Both the position numbers and the translations under genes were made by a program. From assembly GCF_000312445.1 (NCBI RefSeq), contig NZ_HE997186.1:19700-83699 (forward strand): a stretch of DNA of 64,000 bases, written 5' to 3'. The first letter of the stretch is position 1; each line of letters begins with the position of its first letter. Source of the stretch: Phocaeicola abscessus CCUG 55929 (GTDB lineage Bacteria; Bacteroidota; Bacteroidia; Bacteroidales; Bacteroidaceae). Positions 18,414 to 27,056 of this stretch are shown here, one piece after another. The notes beneath the pieces were generated by a model. That model worked only from the letters and a program-made list of their open reading frames with translations, was not told the DNA's origin and made no database searches.

Positions 18414-18841
18414 TTATATGTCAATTTATTTCGTTTACTTTCCAAATACGACTGTAAGATGATCGTAGCGCTGATTTCATCCACGAGTGCCTTATTCCGG
18501 CGGTCTTTCTTTTTCAACCCGCCATCCAACATTGCCTGGCGAGCCAGTATCGAAGTAAAACGCTCGTCATACAATTCTACAGGTACGGCAGGAAATGTTT
18601 TCTTCAAACGATTCATAAAGGGAAGTACACGTTTCATATTCTCACTGTCCTCATTATTCATCCGTTTCGGATATCCGAGGATAATTCGTTCTACCTCTTC
18701 CATCTTCACATAGTGCAGGACAAACTCCATCAAATCGATCGTAGCCACGGTAGTAAGTCCGTTTGCAATCAATTGCAGCGGATCCGTCGCAGCGATCCCC
18801 GTCCGTTTTTTTCCCACATCCAATGCTAAGATTCTACCCAT
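18410..18841 (-). CDS. ruvX: YqgF/RuvX Holliday-junction resolvase-like RNase H-fold protein
   Basis: 143 residues from MGRILALDVGKKRTGIA. The RNase H fold acidic residues are visible in LALDVGKKRTG, YDERFTS and DEISATIILQSYL. Family members act on DNA junctions or process 16S rRNA. An upstream ATG at 18895 adds residues without family similarity. A promoter -7 box (18850-18857) ends only 8 bases before this start, so the mRNA may be nearly leaderless. First gene of the minus-strand operon. Confidence 0.93.
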   Translation of the reverse strand: MGRILALDVGKKRTGIAATDPLQLIANGLTTVATIDLMEFVLHYVKMEEVERIILGYPKRMNNEDSENMKRVLPFMNRLKKTFPAVPVELYDERFTSILARQAMLDGGLKKKDRRNKALVDEISATIILQSYLESKRNKLTYK

Positions 18842-18849
18842 AGTTGGAA

Positions 18850-18857
18850 CAAAAGTA
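18850..18857 (-). promoter_or_regulatory. Candidate -7 box for the ruvX-rplT operon
   Basis: Minus strand TACTTTTG matches TAnnTTTG. Its end is 8 bases before the ruvX ATG. No clear -33 TTTG is seen at 18-22 bases. Confidence 0.5.
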
Positions 18858-18949
18858 CAATTTTTATATTTGATACGAGTATTCGAGGCTAACAAATTGC
18901 GTATTTTCTACTTTTTTTAAAGGAAATCACGAGTTTTAAAGAAAAAATA

Positions 18950-18980
18950 TTTGGAGATTAAAAAATAGTAGCTAAATTTG
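18950..18980 (+). promoter_or_regulatory. Consensus promoter of the outer-membrane module
   Basis: TTTG (18950-18953), 19 bases, TAAATTTG (18973-18980): a full Bacteroidota promoter. Start near 18986, giving a leader of about 70 bases before the gene at 19055. Confidence 0.8.
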
Positions 18981-19054
18981 CCACATAGTTTTGGTATATG
19001 GAAAATACCTATGAAATTATGAGATCGGAACATCATTAAGGTCGCTTTAGAGGC

Positions 19055-20263
19055 ATGCAGACAAGAGATTGGATGAAAGCATTAAGTGTGTTGGCGCTTA
19101 TCGTGTGTCCTCTGAAGGTGAAAGGACAAATTTCCGGCGATGCGATCGTTGACAAGCTTGTTAGGATGGGTTATGAAAATGTTCGATGGATTGAAACGCC
19201 TGAGGAACGCATTTATACGATAGAAAGTAACGAAGAAAAGCGGATAGGCTTAGGCATTGCCAATGCCTTAAAGACCATTCAGGACGGAGGGCTTCCTGCG
19301 GAGAAACGATGCCGCGTCATCGTGACGGATAATAATATCCCCCAAGTCGCACTCTCCTACTATTCTCCCCATGATAGCGCGACCGTACGGCCTGCCGATT
19401 GGAATGTTTCCTACCAATTGGACGAGAGCTGGGAGAAAGTAAAGAAAAAGCCGAAGCGAAACAGTTCGCTGTTTAAAGTGGAGGTGGTCGTATACCCGCA
19501 ATTATCGTATAAGAATATGATCATCACGCAGATTTATCAGATCCTGTTCGATTTGAGTCCGGCCGTAGAAGTTTCGTTGTGGCCGGGAGGCAAATTGACC
19601 GGTATGGTGAAAATCCCCCTATATAATGACGGATACGGCGTGTTGGAAGATCAGGTACATCCGGGACATTTAACCATTTCCCAGCGTTTTCGATTGCCTT
19701 ACCATATCAAAGGCAAGGCTACGTTCGGTTATTTCAATACCGATCGTTGGGGAGGCGATCTGCAACTCTTTTATCCGTTTGCCGACCAGCGATTCTCCGT
19801 AACAGGGCGAATCAGCTATGTAGGTATCGGGTATTGGGACGGTTTCAGATTGCACTACGACGATAAAATGAAAACGACATGGTCTGTGGGAGGACACTTC
19901 TATTGGCCGCGGTATAACACACAGTTCAGCCTAAAAGCGGAACAGTATCTTCTGAAAGAGAAGGGTGTGAAATTCGAGATGATACGCCATTTTCGATATG
20001 CTTCTGTCGGTTTCTACGCAGAAAAGGCCGAACATGCAAAAGCAAACGGAGGGTTTCGATTCCAAATCCTTTTACCGGCCTATCGGATGAAACGGCACGG
20101 CTATGTACCGAGAGTGAATACGTCTAACAATATGGGAATTATTTATAATGCAAATAATGAACGTAAATATTATAGAGAATTTAAAGCTGAGGTTAGTGAT
20201 AATATAATGCAAGACAATCGCTATAACCCCTATTTTATCAAATCAGAGTTACAAAATTATTAA
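19055..20263 (+). CDS. Predicted outer-membrane beta-barrel protein of a three-gene module
   Basis: 402 residues with a signal peptide ending at about KVKGQ (residue 25); a later ATG at 19073 would still keep it. The first half has an alpha/beta look (GDAIVDKLVRMGYENVRWIETPEERIYTIE), then from about residue 165 alternating strands (VEVSLWPGGKLTGMVKIPL, GKATFGYFNTDRWGGDLQLFYPF, FSVTGRISYVGIGYWDGF) suggest a barrel. The layout recalls YjbH-type exopolysaccharide outer-membrane proteins, but the similarity is weak by eye. It heads an operon with a surface lipoprotein and an OmpA protein, 19 bases before the next start. Function unknown. Confidence 0.65.
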   Translation: MQTRDWMKALSVLALIVCPLKVKGQISGDAIVDKLVRMGYENVRWIETPEERIYTIESNEEKRIGLGIANALKTIQDGGLPAEKRCRVIVTDNNIPQVALSYYSPHDSATVRPADWNVSYQLDESWEKVKKKPKRNSSLFKVEVVVYPQLSYKNMIITQIYQILFDLSPAVEVSLWPGGKLTGMVKIPLYNDGYGVLEDQVHPGHLTISQRFRLPYHIKGKATFGYFNTDRWGGDLQLFYPFADQRFSVTGRISYVGIGYWDGFRLHYDDKMKTTWSVGGHFYWPRYNTQFSLKAEQYLLKEKGVKFEMIRHFRYASVGFYAEKAEHAKANGGFRFQILLPAYRMKRHGYVPRVNTSNNMGIIYNANNERKYYREFKAEVSDNIMQDNRYNPYFIKSELQNY

Positions 20264-20282
20264 ATTATTAATTATTATTACA

Positions 20283-21254
20283 ATGATGAAAAACAAGTTT
20301 TTTAGCAGTTTAGGTATCAGATTAGTACTATCTGCAGTAGCGTTAACCACATTAACGTTTACGTCTTGTTCAAAAGAAGACTTTGACACTAAAGTCATCT
20401 ACAATCCTGCTCAGGTCATTATCACCCCGCAGGTAATGGCCATCGATATGGAAAAAGGAACGGTATCGGATGTTACCTCTTCAGCTACTTTCACTTGGGC
20501 GGGAATCACCGCATCCGGCAATACCGCGACTATCGCCGGAACGACTACCAACCCCTCCATCGCGGCAGCAACCGTAACGATCACGGCCACTTACAAAGAA
20601 ATCTCCGGTTCGGTAACCGTAAAGACTCCTGCGCTTTTGACGGGTATCGTTACCATGAACCCGACGATCTTCATCATCGAAAAGGGACCGATAAATCCGG
20701 AATGCAACTGTTACAACTCATTAGAACTGAGAAAACAATCAGACCCTGTACTCGGTGATAAGATTTACATGACTCCGACGACTCATGCGTATACGCACAA
20801 CGGCAAACAGTACGTCGAAAATCCCAGCGAGTACTTCATGACGGTAACGGTAAAGGCTCCGATCAATAAGAAACGTGCTCTTGCAGGTTCTCCTGTTATC
20901 CTTGATTTAGAGCATGAGACAGAATTAAATGCCATAATTGAAAATCTTGTAAAAGGAATGTCTTACGATAACACGGAAATGAAAGAGTACACCTTTACAG
21001 CAAGTGCTTATAGCTTATTCACAGCTTACGTTCAACCAACCGTTATAACATATACATACGCCATTGTAAGAGTATGTAAAGACGGTTCTAAGACTGATGT
21101 TGCTACCTTCGATATGAAAGACAAATCGTACCATCAGGTTGTCCCTGAAGAGATCGGACATCCTTCGCACGCAGGTCATTATCAGCATGGTCACGGTCAT
21201 GCAGGCCACGGCGGTTCGAGCAATGCAGGCGGCGGCATCATCAATGCAGACTAA
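20283..21254 (+). CDS. Surface lipoprotein with histidine/glycine-rich C-terminal tail
   Basis: 323 residues. A lipoprotein signal ends in LTFTS-Cys29, followed by SKEDFD; acidic residues right after the Cys are the Bacteroidota signal for export to the cell surface. Residues 35-115 look like Ig-type repeats rich in Thr, Val and Ala (SATFTWAGITASGNTATIAG). A middle domain follows. The last about 30 residues hold HAGHYQHGHGHAGHGG, at least eight His among Gly and Ala, a likely metal-binding tail. The N-terminal part resembles the DUF3869-type proteins of Bacteroidales, from memory. Second gene of the module; OmpA follows after 54 bases. Role unknown; surface metal capture or adhesion is possible. 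Confidence 0.7.
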   Translation: MMKNKFFSSLGIRLVLSAVALTTLTFTSCSKEDFDTKVIYNPAQVIITPQVMAIDMEKGTVSDVTSSATFTWAGITASGNTATIAGTTTNPSIAAATVTITATYKEISGSVTVKTPALLTGIVTMNPTIFIIEKGPINPECNCYNSLELRKQSDPVLGDKIYMTPTTHAYTHNGKQYVENPSEYFMTVTVKAPINKKRALAGSPVILDLEHETELNAIIENLVKGMSYDNTEMKEYTFTASAYSLFTAYVQPTVITYTYAIVRVCKDGSKTDVATFDMKDKSYHQVVPEEIGHPSHAGHYQHGHGHAGHGGSSNAGGGIINAD

Positions 21255-21308
21255 ATGGAGTAGATATTGAACAAGCTAATATTAAACAATTGATAAATAC
21301 GTACGATT

Positions 21309-22403
21309 ATGAAATTTAAAACGATAGCTCTTTCACTGCTTTTCATAAGCGCATGCGGCACGATGAGTGCGCAGAGTACAAAAGACAATTATTATACTCC
21401 GAAATGGAGCGATAATATCTTCGTAAGTGTGGGTGGCGGTATCTACTCGATCTATAACAACGAATTCGTAAAAGGAAATCCCCACTTCAACCTTTCGATC
21501 GGTAAACTGATTACTCCTACTTGGGGAGTTCGTGCCCAAGTCAACGGTATATGGACAAGCATCTCTCAGAAGAACTATTCCGAGAGCAGACACAAATTCT
21601 ACGGCGGTAACATCGACGGTTTGTTGAACCTATCCACCCTGCTGGCCGGCGTCAATACCAATCGGGTATTCGAAGTATTCGCATTCTTAGGCCCTCAGAT
21701 CAACATTTCCAAGTCGAATAACGGCTTGTTGATTATCGATCAGGCCAAAGGGACGCACGAGTTTAATAACAACGGCGGCGAAGAAAAAACGCATGCGCGC
21801 ATCGGCGCATCGGCCGGCGTGGGATTGAAATTCAACCTGAACAAATCGTTCGCTTTGGATGTGGAAGCTCGCGGCTCCATCGCTCCGTCCAACTTCGGCA
21901 ATGTAAGCGAATACCGCAAGAGCGAAGGTACGGGCGCCGTAACGGTCGGCTTCAGCTATATCTTCGGCGGGAAGAAATTCAATAAGGTTTCCGACCGCGT
22001 GATCGAGAAAGAAGTGATCAAGGAAGTGGTTAGAGAAGTTCCCAAAGAAGTGATCAAGGAAGTGGTGAAAGAAACCTGCAACGGTGCTATTGCCGGTGCG
22101 GTATTCTTCAAGATCAACCGTGCGACGTTGAACGATCAGAGCAAGGTGAACCTCAAGCTGATCGCCGAAGCGATGAAAGAGATGCCCAACGCCACCTTCA
22201 TCATCAACGGCTATGCCGATAAAGCAACGGGTACGCCAGCCATCAACCAAAGCCTGTCGGAGCGACGCGCTCAAGTCGTTTACGACACGTTGATCGCCGA
22301 AGGCGTTAATCCGAATCAGTTGACCAAGGTTGCCAACGGCGGTACGGAAAACATGTTCGGTAAGAACTACCTGAACCGCGTAGTGATCATGCGAAACAAA
22401 TAA
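21309..22403 (+). CDS. OmpA-family outer-membrane protein
   Basis: 364 residues. Signal peptide ending MSA-Gln (about residue 22); N-terminal eight-strand-type barrel (about 30-220); a charged repeat linker EKEVIKEVVREVPKEV and again KEVIKEVVKE (about 228-252); and a C-terminal OmpA peptidoglycan-binding domain with FFKINRATLNDQS, INGYADKATG and NQSLSERRAQVV (about 265-360). The domain ties the outer membrane to the cell wall. The linker is a short tandem repeat of Glu-Val-Ile-Lys and may act as a stiff spacer. Last gene of the operon, closed by a strong terminator. Confidence 0.92.
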   Translation: MKFKTIALSLLFISACGTMSAQSTKDNYYTPKWSDNIFVSVGGGIYSIYNNEFVKGNPHFNLSIGKLITPTWGVRAQVNGIWTSISQKNYSESRHKFYGGNIDGLLNLSTLLAGVNTNRVFEVFAFLGPQINISKSNNGLLIIDQAKGTHEFNNNGGEEKTHARIGASAGVGLKFNLNKSFALDVEARGSIAPSNFGNVSEYRKSEGTGAVTVGFSYIFGGKKFNKVSDRVIEKEVIKEVVREVPKEVIKEVVKETCNGAIAGAVFFKINRATLNDQSKVNLKLIAEAMKEMPNATFIINGYADKATGTPAINQSLSERRAQVVYDTLIAEGVNPNQLTKVANGGTENMFGKNYLNRVVIMRNK

Positions 22404-22420
22404 TCCGTTAAACCTACAAT

Positions 22421-22454
22421 AAAAAGGATGCGCCTCACGCAGGTGCATCCTTTT
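22421..22454 (+). terminator. Terminator after ompA
   Basis: AAAAAGGATGC (22421-22431) pairs with GCATCCTTTTT (22444-22454), giving 11 pairs and a T run on either strand, 17 bases after the stop. Confidence 0.85.
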
Positions 22455-22471
22455 TATTTATTATCGAGCAC

Positions 22472-22609
22472 ATGGCAGACAATTATTTGGAAAGACAAAG
22501 AGACGAGTACGAAAAACGAAAAGCGGCAGGGATGCACTCCAAGAAAAGAGGCGCACGCAAAACCGACACTCCAAAAGAAAAACGAACCGCTCCTGAAACC
22601 GCCTCTTAG
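22472..22609 (+). CDS. Conserved-looking microprotein
   Basis: 45 residues, strongly charged (MADNYLERQRDEYEKRKAAG at the start, then KKRGARKTDTPKEKR). The start is 18 bases after the terminator. Short Bacteroidota proteins beginning MADNYLE or similar are known from annotation of related genomes, sometimes under the misleading label dehydrogenase; I am relying on memory for that. No fold or function can be given. It may have its own transcript, or be reached by readthrough. Confidence 0.55.
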   Translation: MADNYLERQRDEYEKRKAAGMHSKKRGARKTDTPKEKRTAPETAS

Positions 22610-22699
22610 CTCATGCAGTGTCGGGTGACGACCACTGCCGAACCCGCCGGCGAGAACGCTCGTCTGACATCCCGTCAAAAAATCAATGATTTCCCGAAT

Positions 22700-23422
22700 T
22701 CAAAAAGAAAGAGCGCCGTCGATTTGAGCGATCAAGGCCCGATAAACCTGCTCGTTCTGCGCATGGAAAATACCCCTCGTATCTTCCCCGCACAGATCGA
22801 CGCCAAGTACCTTTTGACAAGCCCAAAGTCCGGAGAGAAAAGACTGCAACTGCGCCAGCGAAAGGGCACCCTGATCCCAATTCGTTCGCATATACGTCGT
22901 AGCCAATACATCCAGATCGACGGAGACATAGAAAGGCCAATCGGTTTCTATATCCCGCAAATCCTTCACCAGAAGTATACGGTCTTCATAGCCCTCGAAA
23001 ACGGCGCGTCTCTGCGGATCCGTCCCGACCATAAAGACTTGCCTCACATGCGGTTGACGTGCCAACAAATACCGCACCCAGCCGCCGCAAGAGAGAATCT
23101 CGCCAAATTGAGGCTTTTGCATATCCGAATGACGATCGAAAAGAACCAAGGAAAAATCTTCCGCTATCCTCGTCGCCCACAGGTAAGTAAGATAGTGGTA
23201 ATTCCCGTTGTCCAGTAAATGGATGGCGCGAAGAGGGCAGGCACTCAGCTTATCGTTTAAAATCCGTTCGGCCTTTTCGTCGCAATAACCGTTCGTACCG
23301 ACAATCCCCGTACAATCGACCCAAATACAGGATACCGAAGTACGCAGAAAAGCATAATCTTCGTACACCCGGGTGAAGTTAGCGATAACTATCGGAACGT
23401 GATGAGAGGCAGAATAAACCAT
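22700..23422 (-). CDS. Arginase/ureohydrolase-fold protein
   Basis: 240 residues. LVLFDRHSDMQ (about 92-102) matches the DxHxD metal-binding motif and FYVSVDLDVLA (about 165-175) matches the second SxDxD motif of the ureohydrolase superfamily (arginase, agmatinase, formiminoglutamase, and relatives such as UPF0489). It is shorter than arginase (about 300) and lacks the usual N-terminal GGDH loop. So the metal site is likely but the substrate is uncertain. Stands alone between the microprotein and the wza operon, on the opposite strand. Confidence 0.7.
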   Translation of the reverse strand: MVYSASHHVPIVIANFTRVYEDYAFLRTSVSCIWVDCTGIVGTNGYCDEKAERILNDKLSACPLRAIHLLDNGNYHYLTYLWATRIAEDFSLVLFDRHSDMQKPQFGEILSCGGWVRYLLARQPHVRQVFMVGTDPQRRAVFEGYEDRILLVKDLRDIETDWPFYVSVDLDVLATTYMRTNWDQGALSLAQLQSFLSGLWACQKVLGVDLCGEDTRGIFHAQNEQVYRALIAQIDGALSF

Positions 23423-23482
23423 TAAATTTCAAACGCATTTATATTATTTTATTGTCAAACGAAGAAAGTACTATAAATTTGC

Positions 23483-23490
23483 TACCTTTG
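23483..23490 (+). promoter_or_regulatory. Candidate -7 box of the wza operon
   Basis: TACCTTTG fits TAnnTTTG, 48 bases before the wza start. No TTTG at the expected -33 distance; the nearest TTG is 28 bases up. Confidence 0.5.
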
Positions 23491-23537
23491 CAGGATGAGA
23501 ACATGATTACGTAACAAAATTAAAAATAAAACAATTC

Positions 23538-25913
23538 ATGCGTAAATTTTTTACTCTATTCATTCTTTTAACGATGTTATCGGGTGCTGCGCACGCACAA
23601 CAAATGTCCGATAAACAAGTCGTGGAATATTTAAAACGAGCGCAAGCTACCGGCAAATCTCAGTCGGAAACAGCTATGGAGCTCATGCGAAGAGGCGTTA
23701 CCCGCCAACAAGTAGAACGTATACGCAATCGATATTTACAGGAACAACAGGTAGCGAATCTGTCCCAAAATGCCGCATCGGACGAGTCGCAGGAAAGGCT
23801 GCGCACCAATGCGGAGCCGGAAACGGGAACGACACCTGCCGAAAAAACGCCCCGAACACCTTCCAAACCGATCTTCGGACATAACTTATTTACCAATAAG
23901 AACCTCACCTTCGAACCCAATTCCAACATGGCCACGCCGGAAAACTACATCTTAGGTCCGGGCGACGAAGTGATCATCGATATCTGGGGAGCTTCGGAAA
24001 ATACTATTCGCCAAACCATCTCGCCCGACGGCAACATCCAGATCGAAGGCATCGGTCCCATCTATTTGAGCGGCATGAACATTCAATCGGCCAGTCGCTT
24101 TCTGCAAAACGAATTATCGAAAATATATTCGGGGCCTTCCACCCAAATCAGACTGACCTTGGGAAACACTCGCTCCATTCAAATCAACATCATGGGCGAA
24201 GTCGCCATCCCCGGCACGTATACCCTGTCCGCTTTCTCCTCCGTATTCCACGCCTTGTATCGTGCCGGAGGCGTCAACGAGATCGGCAGTCTGCGCAACA
24301 TCAAAGTGGTACGAAACGGACAGACGGCAGCCGATCTGGACGTATACAGTTTCATCATGAAGGGAAAGATGAACGACGACGTGCGTCTACAGGAAGGAGA
24401 CGTCATCATCGTAGAACCTTACCAATCGCTGGTTCAGATCAGCGGCAAAGTAAAACGGCCGATGTTCTACGAATTGAAAACGTACGAATCCTTCAAAACG
24501 TTATTGAATTATGCCGGAGGTTTTACCGGCGACGCCTACAAGCAGTCCGTCCGACTGATTCGTAAGACGGGACGCGAGTATCAGATCTACAATATCGCCG
24601 AAACGGACTATTCCGTCTTCCGCATGGAAGACGGCGACGAAGTAGCAGTAGAATCCATCTTGGACCGCTACGAGAATCGCGTGGAGATTTTAGGCGCCGT
24701 GTATCGAGGCGGCGTCTATCAGCTGGACGAACAGACAAACACCGTAAAGGCCTTGATAAAAAAAGCCGACGGCTTACGGGGAGATGCCTTCCTGACACGA
24801 GCCATCCTGAATCGGGAAAAAGAGAATTACGACCACGAAGTAATCTCCGTCGACTTAAACGGCATCATGGACGGAACGGTAGCCGACATTCCCCTGCAGA
24901 AGAACGACGTGCTCTACGTTCCGAGCATACAGGGACTAAAAGAAAACGAAACGGTGACCATCCACGGCGAGGTAGGCAACCCCGGCACCTACCTGTATGC
25001 GGAAAAGATGAAGGTGGAAGACCTGATTATTCTGGCAGGAGGCTTGCTGGAAGATGCGGCCACGGTCAAGGTGGACATCACTCGCCGCATCAAGAACCCG
25101 AATAGCACGACCTACTCCAAAGAAGTAGGGAAAACCTATACGATCGACTTATCCAACGACTTCAAGGTGGGGAACGAAACGTTCCTGTTAGAACCTTTCG
25201 ATGAGGTCTACATCCGCAAAAGTCCTTCCTATCACAGACAACAGAACATAACCATCAACGGCGAAGTGCTCTTCGGAGGTCGTTACGCCTTGCAAAGCAA
25301 GACGGAACGCCTCTCCTCCATCGTGGCGAGAGCGGGCGGCGTGACGCCGGAAGCCTATGTGAAAGGAGCCCGTCTCGTGCGTCAGATGACGAGGGAAGAA
25401 TTATTCCGACAGCAAGACGTAGTGCAATTGGCCGAAAGATCGTCGGGGGACGATTCCCTTCGAGTCAATTCGTCCGATATGACAAGAAGTTATCCCATAG
25501 GCATCGACCTGGAGAAAGCCTTGCAAAATCCGAATTCCGACTACGACATCGTATTGCGCGACGGAGACGTCATTTACATCCCCGAATATATCAATACGGT
25601 GAAGGTGAGCGGCGCCGTCATGTATCCCAACACCGTCCTCTATCAAGAAGGGGAAAACCTGAAATACTATATCAACCGGGCAGGAGGCTTCGGCAATTCT
25701 GCACGCAAACACAAGGTATTCGTGATAAACCTGAACGGAAAAGCTTCGAAACTGAGCCTCCGCAGCAAAAGAGAAATCGAGCCGGGTTGCGAAATCATCG
25801 TCCCCTCTAAAGATAAAAAAGACAAATTGTCGTTACAGGAAATCGTTACGATGGGCACCCTCACCGCCTCTATGGCAGCATTGGTGACCTCCATGATCAA
25901 ACTCTTCAAGTAA
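23538..25913 (+). CDS. wza: Wza-type polysaccharide export protein with six SLBB domains
   Basis: 791 residues. Signal peptide (cleavage about after AAHA, residue 20). Poly_export domain with NYILGPGDEVIIDIWGASE and SPDGNIQIEGIGPIYLSGM (about 135-215). Then six SLBB repeats, each ending in an AGG-type motif (LYRAGGV, LNYAGGF, IKKADGL, ILAGGLL, VARAGGV, INRAGGF), and a C-terminal helix (MGTLTASMAALVTSMIKLF). Forms the periplasm-to-outer-membrane channel for capsule or O-polysaccharide. Wzz follows after 6 bases. The number of SLBB units is greater than in E. coli Wza, as is usual in this phylum. Confidence 0.93.
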   Translation: MRKFFTLFILLTMLSGAAHAQQMSDKQVVEYLKRAQATGKSQSETAMELMRRGVTRQQVERIRNRYLQEQQVANLSQNAASDESQERLRTNAEPETGTTPAEKTPRTPSKPIFGHNLFTNKNLTFEPNSNMATPENYILGPGDEVIIDIWGASENTIRQTISPDGNIQIEGIGPIYLSGMNIQSASRFLQNELSKIYSGPSTQIRLTLGNTRSIQINIMGEVAIPGTYTLSAFSSVFHALYRAGGVNEIGSLRNIKVVRNGQTAADLDVYSFIMKGKMNDDVRLQEGDVIIVEPYQSLVQISGKVKRPMFYELKTYESFKTLLNYAGGFTGDAYKQSVRLIRKTGREYQIYNIAETDYSVFRMEDGDEVAVESILDRYENRVEILGAVYRGGVYQLDEQTNTVKALIKKADGLRGDAFLTRAILNREKENYDHEVISVDLNGIMDGTVADIPLQKNDVLYVPSIQGLKENETVTIHGEVGNPGTYLYAEKMKVEDLIILAGGLLEDAATVKVDITRRIKNPNSTTYSKEVGKTYTIDLSNDFKVGNETFLLEPFDEVYIRKSPSYHRQQNITINGEVLFGGRYALQSKTERLSSIVARAGGVTPEAYVKGARLVRQMTREELFRQQDVVQLAERSSGDDSLRVNSSDMTRSYPIGIDLEKALQNPNSDYDIVLRDGDVIYIPEYINTVKVSGAVMYPNTVLYQEGENLKYYINRAGGFGNSARKHKVFVINLNGKASKLSLRSKREIEPGCEIIVPSKDKKDKLSLQEIVTMGTLTASMAALVTSMIKLFK

Positions 25914-25919
25914 AAGAAT

Positions 25920-27056
25920 ATGAGTCAAACACATACGCCCCCCATCAAAGAAACCGAACGGCAATACGAAGAGCAAGAAATCGACTTGACGGAAATCGTC
26001 CGAAAGCTCTGGCAGAGACGCAAGCTGATCTATAAAGTCTGCGGAGGAGCTGCCTTGTTCGGCTTGCTTATCGCTTTCAGCATCCCGAAAGAATATACGA
26101 CCCGCGTTAAAGTGTCCCTGGAAAGGACCACGGGAAGGAGCGGAGGAAGCCTAAGTTCGTTGGCGGCAATGGCAGGCATTAACCTGAGCTCCTCGAGCTC
26201 CGACGCGCTGTCCGATCAGATTTATCCGGAGGTGATGAACTCGACCCCTTTCCTCATCGATCTGTTCCACGTAAAAGTACAAAACGAAGACAGCGTGACC
26301 ACCCTGTTCAACTACCTCCTAAACGATTACAGAACCCCGTGGTGGAACATCGCCATGCGAGGCATATTCTCCGTCCCGTCAAGAATAATCGGCATCTTCA
26401 AAGAGAAAAAAGGAGAGGAGGAGCGAATCTTCGCCCCCTCCAACCTGACCAAGAGAGAAAGAAAGGTCATCACCCTGTTAAAAGAGAACTTAATCCTCAC
26501 AGTCGACAATAAAACCGGTGTGATGGACCTTTCTGTAACCATGCAGAACCCCGTCATCTCCGCGCAGATCACCGACACGATTTTAGTCAACCTGCAGAAT
26601 TATATCACCACTTACCGCACCAACAAAGCGCGGAAAGATTTGGCCTATTCGAAAACGCTCTACCAAGAAGCGAAAACCGCATACACCGAAGCCCAGGATA
26701 AATACGCCCACTTTACGGACGCCAATCAGAATATCTTTTTGCACAGCTACCGGGCCGAACAGGAACGACTGCAAAACGAAATGAACCTGACATACCAGAT
26801 CTACTCGCAAACCACTCAACAATTACAGGCCGCCAAGGCGAAAGTGCAGGAGAATACGCCGGCTTTCGTCGTGATTCAACCCTCGGTCGTCCCGCTCAAA
26901 CCGTCCAAACCCCACAAGATGCTTCTGCTCGTCGGATGTATCTTCCTGGGATTCGCGGGAAGCTGCGCATGGATCTATCTGGAGGCTCAATTCACCGCAT
27001 GGAAGAAGCTGTTCTGCACCTCGGAAACAATTAAACAAAAGGAAGGAAAAGCATAA
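25920..27056 (+). CDS. wzz: Wzz-type chain-length determinant
   Basis: 378 residues. EIDLTEIVRKLWQRRKLI leads into a first membrane helix (about 42-57, GAALFGLLIAFSIP), a periplasmic part with long coiled coil (about 220-300), then the PxxP-type motif PSVVPLKPSKPHK and a second helix (about 333-353). No kinase domain is fused. It sets polysaccharide chain length in the inner membrane, with Wza. The stop overlaps the MaoC start by one base, so the three genes form one operon. Confidence 0.9.
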   Translation: MSQTHTPPIKETERQYEEQEIDLTEIVRKLWQRRKLIYKVCGGAALFGLLIAFSIPKEYTTRVKVSLERTTGRSGGSLSSLAAMAGINLSSSSSDALSDQIYPEVMNSTPFLIDLFHVKVQNEDSVTTLFNYLLNDYRTPWWNIAMRGIFSVPSRIIGIFKEKKGEEERIFAPSNLTKRERKVITLLKENLILTVDNKTGVMDLSVTMQNPVISAQITDTILVNLQNYITTYRTNKARKDLAYSKTLYQEAKTAYTEAQDKYAHFTDANQNIFLHSYRAEQERLQNEMNLTYQIYSQTTQQLQAAKAKVQENTPAFVVIQPSVVPLKPSKPHKMLLLVGCIFLGFAGSCAWIYLEAQFTAWKKLFCTSETIKQKEGKA

